From positions 4,343,778-4,407,777 of the forward strand of contig NC_091142.1 of assembly GCF_041381155.1 (NCBI RefSeq): a stretch of DNA of 64,000 nucleotides. Reading direction: 5' to 3'. The position numbers and the translations under genes were made by a program. Below the pieces are notes generated by a model. It saw nothing but the letters and a program-made list of their open reading frames with translations, was not told the origin of the DNA and did no database searches. Positions 57,606-64,000 of the stretch are shown here, in pieces (within the stretch, counting starts at the first letter, position 1; each line of letters starts with the position of its first letter). The DNA is from Argopecten irradians. Taxonomy: Eukaryota; Mollusca; Bivalvia; Pectinida; Pectinidae.

Positions 57606-60600
57606 CCCCTGTGGTTGGTCTGTTTTATTACTGCATTCCTTCCCGTGTCAAAAGTTACTTCTGTTTAAACGATACTATTTACATAGATTTATTGTTTTTA
57701 ATCCTGACACATGTTATGTACTTTCACGTATTTTATCTCCTAAATAATATTACTCGAGTCACTAACCGTGTCTCAGTTGAAGTTCTGGATGTTGCCTTAA
57801 ACACACTGGTGTTGTTATGTGTAATTGCGATGTCGAAGATATCGTTATTACTTTCTGGGGATATTGAAACTAACCTGGGGCCAAGTACGAACCCCGAATT
57901 GTCCTCTGAATCTTCGTGTTCATATGTCAGTGAGGAGCTTGACCATACGAAATTCTCTTTCGTTCATCTGAACGTCCAAAGTTCAAAACACAAAGTTGAT
58001 GTCTTTTTAAGTGAATTTTCCAACATAGATATATTATCCTTTACTGAATCATGGCTTACCCCTAGTGATGATTTTAACAAATTAAAACTAGCCGGTTTCT
58101 CTGAACCTTTCACATACTGTAGAACTGGGCGCATAGGGGTGTTGCAGGCTACGTTAATAGTGTGTTGCAGCGACACGCCGGACTAACCTTGAAAATATTG
58201 CAATAGAATGTGTGTGGTTACAATTACTTGTAGGTAATAGCATAATACTCCACGGTACTTTTTACAGACCTCCGAGCTCGCCTGTATCTACATTGGATTA
58301 TATAAGTCACTCTATTGACCAGACATTTAATACTGAAATAGACGATATCATAATTACTGGCGATTTTTATGCCAATCTGTCACGTCAGCTCATTTACGAA
58401 GTTTATTATCAAACTTCAATCTTTCCCAGCTTATAAATGAACCTACTTTTTACACAGAATCTTCTTCATAATTGCTTGACCTCGTTTGTGTAAATAACCC
58501 TGAATTAACCGGCCATTGTTTCGTTGGCGAAAATTTTCTCGATCAGCAGAAACCAGGTACCACTGTCCGACATATGCATCGCTCAATCTAAATAAACTTA
58601 AACAGACTAGTTACAGAAGGAACGTTTGGCTGTTTGACTTGGGGAACTACGACTCCTATTGTCAAAAGCTTCAGGATGTAAATTGGCACGATATCATCGA
58701 CATTAACGATATAAACAAATCTATAGAAAACCTAAATAATATCATTATTAGTACCGCTTAATAATGTATACCTATAAAGTTATTACTGTCAGACCAAATG
58801 ACCCTCCGTGGAAGAATAACGACATTAGGAAAATGGAAAAAACTTCATCGCATGGCAAAACATCATAACTTTGAAATTTCAAATATAGTCATTTCTGTTC
58901 AAGATGTTATAGATGCTATACTTAGTCTTTATTGCTTTAAAGCTATAGATCCTGATCTTATTAGCTTACGCCTACTTAAAGAAGCGGTCAATATTCTCAG
59001 TATTCCTCTCCAAACAATTTTTAACTTGTTTCTTACTCTCGGTCAGTTCCCACTGTTATGGAAACAGGCTAATGTTACACCCATTCATAAAAAAGGGAAT
59101 CGCTCCATTCTTAGTAATTATCGACCAATTTCTCTTCTTTCTATAGTGGGTAAAGTTATGGAAAGATGTGTCTTTAAATATACTCACAACTTCATTATTG
59201 ACCACTCCCTATTAACTTCTAATCAGTCTGGTTTTAGGTCTGGAGATTCCACCGTCAATTATCTACTTACAATAACTAACGATATCTTTTCGGCTCTTGA
59301 TAAGCGTAAAGAAATTCGAATGGTGTTTTGCGATATAAGCAAGGCCTTTGATAGAGTTTGGCACCGTGGCCTTCCACAAAGATTATTAAACTTTTGAAAT
59401 AGTGGTAAACTCTTTACATGGTTACTGTTACTTTGATCACTAGAGGCGTATATTGAATGGGATAACATGCGCGTGGCGATTGGTCGAGACTGACTTCATA
59501 AGCCCCGCCCCATAAACAACTCTTTAATTCAGTGATCACCGAGATGTGACGGCGCAGTACATGGCCTCTCAGTTTCGGTGTAGAACAAACAACTCGATAT
59601 TTTAATTAACTTTACATATATACTGTATTGTAATGACCTGGTTAATTTGAACCGACGGAGAGTTCAAACACACATTTTTTTAGGAAAAAAAATCTTTAGT
59701 TAATGACAGTTCAAACACGTCAAATGATCGAAGTAAAATTAAGATTTTTGTCGGCAAATCGGCACAATGGGATCCCCATAAATGACGGTATTTTGATTAT
59801 TGCCACAAAGATTTTTGAATTAAAGACTGAATAAATGATCATTATAATGACTTTTACAACAGAAAATGAATTAAAATGAACATTTTAAGTAATAAATAAA
59901 ATTATTTGCGCTGAAATATTGTGCACAAAACAGCATCCCAACAACGTACATATTTGTTCTTGATGTACGTAGAAGAAATCGCCAATGTTCCTGAGGCCCA
60001 ATCTAGATAAAGATATCACTTAAAATGGCCATAAAAATTCAACATTTGGTCTTTCTTTTGTCAGCCGATCAAGTTGTTATTACATGTAAACATGTGCCGT
60101 ACGCTGGTTTGGGCAAGCCAGTTACGCGGTGTCATGTCAGCGAGAACGCTGGATATTCAGCTCCAGCCAAAACAATCCACTTGTTGGTAATATTTTAACA
60201 ATGTAACCGTAAACGATACATACTTTTCATCATTCTAAATCTGTATCTGTAGACGTAGATAATCTGCGATCGGGGGTAGACAATCTGACAGTTCGATTGT
60301 GACCTACAGAATGTAAATATTTTCAGCAGCAGTTTCGTAAAAGCAACCGACTCTATTTATAATTAAAAAAACATGTTTAGTTAATAACAAAGGACTAATA
60401 CTTAACTAGATTGTCTGTGGTTTACTGCCAGTAAATAATTACGGACGTCGTTGTAGATTCTAGGCCTCGATCAACGGTGCTGTGTTGGGGCTTTGACTAG
60501 ACGCATTGCTTCTGCATGTTACAAATAAATGCTCACGATAATAGAGGATTCATCTTTCAGGTAAATCAGCAAAATGTGTGCTTTTCCTACAAATTTTCTG

Positions 60601-62650
60601 CTTTACGTCGCGTATGTCAGATATGTATCGGTACTGAAACTGATTTTTAAATACCGATTTCAATTTGGATAGTTCGAACGCACGTTTTTCTGAAGCTTAT
60701 TTTTTTAGGAAATGGGCGTGTTTATAGAAATGCGTCGACCAATGAAAACAAGCGCTGCATTCCCAGAATAAATTCACCACACTCGAGTGTATAGATACAC
60801 AGGTAACTAGTTCATCCACATATCGAGGAAGTAATGCAGCCGTGCCTTTCGAAGTAATCCCGCGTCGACAGTAAAAGATTATCTCAAAAATCGTAAGCAA
60901 AGGATTGTTATTAATGGGAAATTATCTGCATGGACTAACGTCACTGCAGGTGTACCCCAGGGTTCAATCCTTGGCCCACTACTTTTTTTAATTTTTGTAA
61001 ACGACATAGTCGATAATATTACTGTGTTAATTAAACTTTTTGCTAATGATACGTCATTATATTTAATAGTTGATACACCTATTACCTCTGAAGCTATTCT
61101 AAATGAAAACATTCTAAAACTCCAGCACTGGTCTGAGTTATGGCTTGTTAACTTCAACCCTAATAAAACTGTATCTCTAACTGTATCCAAGAAAGGAAGC
61201 AAACCCTTTCATCAACCCTTAATTATGAACAACATTCCTCTTCGGCAAGTTTTTCTTCAGACACCTTGGTAATTATCAGAAAATGGAAGATGGGCTAACC
61301 ATATTGAAAAGCATAAAGCATAATTGACAAAGCAAATAGGAAATTATGCCTTATGAGGAAGTTAAATTCAAAGTGGACAGAAAATCATTACAAGCTATGT
61401 ACTTTTCCTTTAATAGACCGGTTCTTGAATATGCTAATATTGTCCGGGATAACCTTACTCTATACCAATCCAATTTGTTAGAAAACGTTCATTTAGAAGC
61501 GGCTGGAATAGTAACAGGTGCAACCAAACTTACAGGGATTAATAGATTGTATCGTGAAACTGGTTGACAAACTCTCTCCACTAGACGAAAATATAATAAA
61601 ATTATCCAATTTCATAAAATGGTTCATAGGTTGTCACCCTCCTATCTCACTGAACTTCTTCCGCCTCGTCAATCAGATATGCATCACCACAACACTAGAG
61701 ATGCTAATAACTTCCGCTCTATCACATGTAGAACTCGGTTTTACAAAGACTCTTTCTAGACCTCTGTCGTTGATCTTTGGAATTCCTTGCCTTTGAGTAT
61801 AAAGTCTTCCCCATCTCTTTACATGCTGAAACATCATCTGTCTAGCACCTCAAATTCCTTCATATTTCTTCTACGGTCAAAGGTTAGGTTAAAATCATCA
61901 CTCCCGTTTGCGTATGAATTGTAGTGCACTCAAAGACCATCTCTTCATCAGAAATCTCATCGCAAGTCCTGTATGTGACTGTGATGAAGATATTGAAACC
62001 ACTTTCCATTTTCTAATTGCTTGTCCAAATTTTACTATTTGTAGATATCTTTATCTTGCTCATTTACTTCCTCTCGCATCTGTGGCATATTCTTTTTCGG
62101 AGATCCTTCGTTACCACAAGTGGAGAACGAAGCTATATTTGACAGTGTCCAAACATTTATATTAACAACTAAACGATTTGACCCATAAGTTTCCGTTATC
62201 TTATACTATATGTCATTGGTGCCTCTCAATCATTCTTCAGGTCTTCTTACTCCCATTGTCAAAATTTAACTATTTTAATTATTATTGTAAATTACCCATT
62301 TGCAGTACCTATAGTACCTATAATTTTCATTTCATTAGTGTTGTTGTACGATGGAAGTCCTCTGTTAGCTGGATAATTAACAGTTCCTTATCGAACACAT
62401 CATGTGATATCCTCCTCCCCTTTTTCCCCATTGCCGATCCTTTCTTGCACCTTTCCTTGAATCCTCTCTCTTCCCCAATACCCTTCCATTTCTTTCTTTT
62501 CTTCCTTTAGATAAGTATGCTGCCCGCTAGTTACATTCAAAAGGGGACATATTTACACTAATAAAACTGTGTAAACACTATTTTTTCTGAATCCTTTTTA
62601 TGTTTAATGTGTACCTCATTAACTTTTTTTCAAATAAAAAATAAAGTTTA
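57606..62650 (+). mobile_element. Dead CR1/L2-type LINE with 2A-like motif
   Basis: A near full-length element in broken frames. The N-terminal region (57611-58186) has hydrophobic stretches, then LLLSGDIETNLGPS (57846-57887), a 2A-like translational recoding motif in which the proline of the N-P-G-P core is Leu. An APE endonuclease start follows (FVHLNVQSSKHKVD, ILSFTESWL), continued after a frameshift by HGTFYRPPSSPV and IDDIIITGDF. The RT (58798-59397) has VTPIHKKGN, YRPISLLS, QSGFRSGDST and VFCDISKAFDRVWH. After an interruption, RT resumes at 60877 (DYLKNRKQRIVINGKLSAW, GVPQGSILGPLLF, and FAND replacing FADD). C-terminal parts run to 62165, with CDCDEDIETTFHFLIACPNF near 61976. The 3' end is about 62640. 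It lies in the minus-strand PLAT gene's probable 5' intron. Confidence 0.88.
59430..60876. other. About 1.45-kb interruption of the LINE reverse transcriptase
   Basis: The LINE frame is lost after LLNF...NSGKLFTW (about 59428) and resumes cleanly at GAT TAT (60877), so roughly 1.45 kb is foreign. Near its ends ATTGGTCGA (59479) and TCGACCAAT (60734) are inverted, followed by CATAAGCCCCGCCC and GGGCGTGTTTATAG in inverted relation. The ends may therefore be imperfect terminal repeats of a DNA element. No coding sequence is seen and no target duplication could be fixed. Confidence 0.6.
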
Positions 62651-63090
62651 AACTAAACTCTAAATAGTCCATATAAATTAGATATTACACATATGGTAAT
62701 ATTATTGCAAAATTAATGTTATTGGATTTGAAAAAATGTAGTTATATAGATTATATATAGTCTTGCGGTTCATAATTCCATAAACGTATAAGTCATATAA
62801 GATTACAAGTCAAATCTTTCATTTACACTATTTTACACAATAATGTACATTTTAAACCAAATGAAAACTGAAGGGATGTCGGAGGAAGAGATAATATAAT
62901 GGATATAATATAATGGATGATTCTGTTACATGTATATGCATATATGCATGATTAAATATACATGTATGTACATTTAATTGATGGTTATGTCATAATGAGT
63001 GAAGATTTTTGATATTTAAGATAAAAACAATTACTTGTATGACATAAAATTTGGACGATTCTTGATCTTATATATACAATGTATATATTT
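62651..63090. other. Non-coding stretch
   Basis: AT-rich; a short direct repeat GATATAATATAATGGAT lies near 62897. Nothing else. Confidence 0.3.
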
Positions 63091-63097
63091 ATACAAG

Positions 63098-63580
63098 TAT
63101 GGGACAAGGAAGTAATCCCAACCGCGAGGACAAAGACAATTGTAAAATTTTCGAGGCGATCTGCCCCTTTATCAAGACATACAAAACGAACAAGATTACA
63201 TTATAGGATACGAACAGTAATACGGGACAATAAGGGTACAAAGTAAGGACAACAATAGGACAAGCAATGGAAAAATCTAGATCACAAAAAAGTGGGAACT
63301 AGTTTGTGATGCAGATATTACTTAGAAATAATAAGGGTCAAAGAAGTGATATCAACAGGATTTTCCAGATGACACGGGAACCAATCAAACGTAAGTATGT
63401 TGGATACGCATTACTTCAAATGGTAAATATGGGACAGGGACGTAATTTCAACCGTGTGGACAAAGGAAATTGTCAAATTTTCGAGTTTCGAGGTGATCTG
63501 CCTCTTTATCAAGACATACAAAATTTGACAATTTTCTTTGTCCACACGGTTGGAATTACTTCCTTGTCCCATATTTACCA
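63098..63580. repeat. Foldback with third arm copy
   Basis: Arms 63421-63480 and 63521-63580 are 60-base inverted copies (GGTAAATATGGGACA...), with a 40-base loop GAGGTGATCTGCCTCTTTAT and on. A direct third copy of the left arm plus loop lies at 63098-63186 (TATGGGACAAGGAAGTAATC). The 129-codon frame from 63306 spans the foldback and is not a gene. Confidence 0.88.
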
Positions 63581-63985
63581 GAGACACCAGACATCACATC
63601 CACCCGGGTCACATTGTATTGACAACGGGCAAAGCAGCCGTCCCATTCACAATATGCTGAGCGTTGAGCAGGATAAGAAACTACAACATTTATAGATTAT
63701 GGTTTGTCTTTGCCAGGGGATATAGTCCAAAGCATTCTTCACAGGGGCGAGCGTTCAATGCCGAAGCTGAAGTAGCCCGAGAAAAAAACGATAGGATTCA
63801 AACTAGCGACCCAGGCTGGACAGTTTGTGGTAATTTGTCCGGATATTATCTTAATCATAAGCCCACGGCGGCCTCAAATAGTTAATCAAGTAAAAAACGA
63901 CATTTGTTTTCTTGATAATGCTAATTTTGCATTCGTTGCTCATTATGAAAAATGAGGTTGGCAGTAAAAATGAAATGCCACTTAC

Positions 63986-64000
63986 CATTTACACAGGGTA
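63986..64000 (-). CDS. Probable EGF-type exon cut by window edge
   Basis: On the minus strand the last 15 bases read ..A CCC TGT GTA AAT G followed by the donor GTAAGTGG. PCVNG before a phase 1 donor is the classic middle of an EGF domain, and phase 1 matches the entry phase of the PLAT first-half exons downstream. It is very short, so this is an inference from a few codons. Confidence 0.35.

Noticed and set aside
63306-63695. 129-residue gene
   Set aside because: It spans a 60-bp-arm foldback, and its sequence includes both arms; no domain is seen.

Overview
This is a eukaryotic, AT-rich (roughly one-third GC), intron-containing window, most likely from a bivalve mollusc. The evidence is a TTAA-flanked MITE and a tRNA-derived SINE of types I know from bivalve genomes, very dense foldback DNA, CR1/L2-type LINEs, a DIRS element, and multi-exon genes separated by GT-AG (once GC-AG) introns. 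There is no operon structure, and most long stop-free frames are chance or lie in repeats.

Host genes: (1) a GT10 alpha-1,3-fucosyltransferase whose large terminal exon is at 12889-14056 (+); (2) a two-exon, 806-residue adhesion/Methuselah-like 7TM receptor with an N-terminal somatomedin-B domain (exons 26602-27558 and 34530-35993, +), plus a decayed copy of its first exon at about 22715-23045; (3) a minus-strand gene made of at least seven PLAT domains, each encoded by a 227-bp exon and a 94/109-bp exon, with a Cys-rich (EGF-like) exon at 41119-41237 and probably an EGF exon running off the right edge at 63986-64000; (4) a P2X7-ballast-like two-exon fragment (3096-3861, -) inside a TTAA-flanked 2-kb element.

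Region by region: 0-2 kb, old tandem repeats and a TTAA MITE; 2.1-4.1 kb, the TTAA element with the ballast domain; 4.6-12.5 kb, non-coding with a Mutator-like MITE and hairpins; 12.9-14.1 kb, fucosyltransferase; 14.2-16.6 kb, hairpins, a second Mutator-like MITE and a 0.49-kb tandem duplication; 17.8-19.4 kb, a dead LINE (-); 20.1-21.9 kb, a 74-bp x 16.6 array inside inverted flanks; 22.7-24.4 kb, receptor pseudo-exon, 59-bp repeats and a hairpin; 26.5-36.2 kb, the receptor gene, whose 7-kb intron holds a 5.2-kb giant foldback enclosing a DIRS tyrosine-recombinase retroelement remnant; 37.3-38.2 kb, C-rich repeats; 41-57.3 kb, the PLAT gene with three about 5.3-kb tandem units; 57.6-62.6 kb, a full-length but dead LINE with a 2A-like motif, interrupted by about 1.45 kb; 63-64 kb, a foldback and a partial exon.

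The strongest new observation concerns the PLAT gene. Unit 1 carries a MITE but not a 2.27-kb TIR element, unit 3 carries the TIR element but not the MITE, and unit 2 carries both. Single-base differences make unit 2 look like unit 3 on its left and unit 1 on its right, with the switch near position 49300. The middle unit therefore looks like a recombinant from unequal crossing-over. The original duplication broke inside a coding exon, and the phases of the remaining exons let splicing skip the two broken copies in frame.
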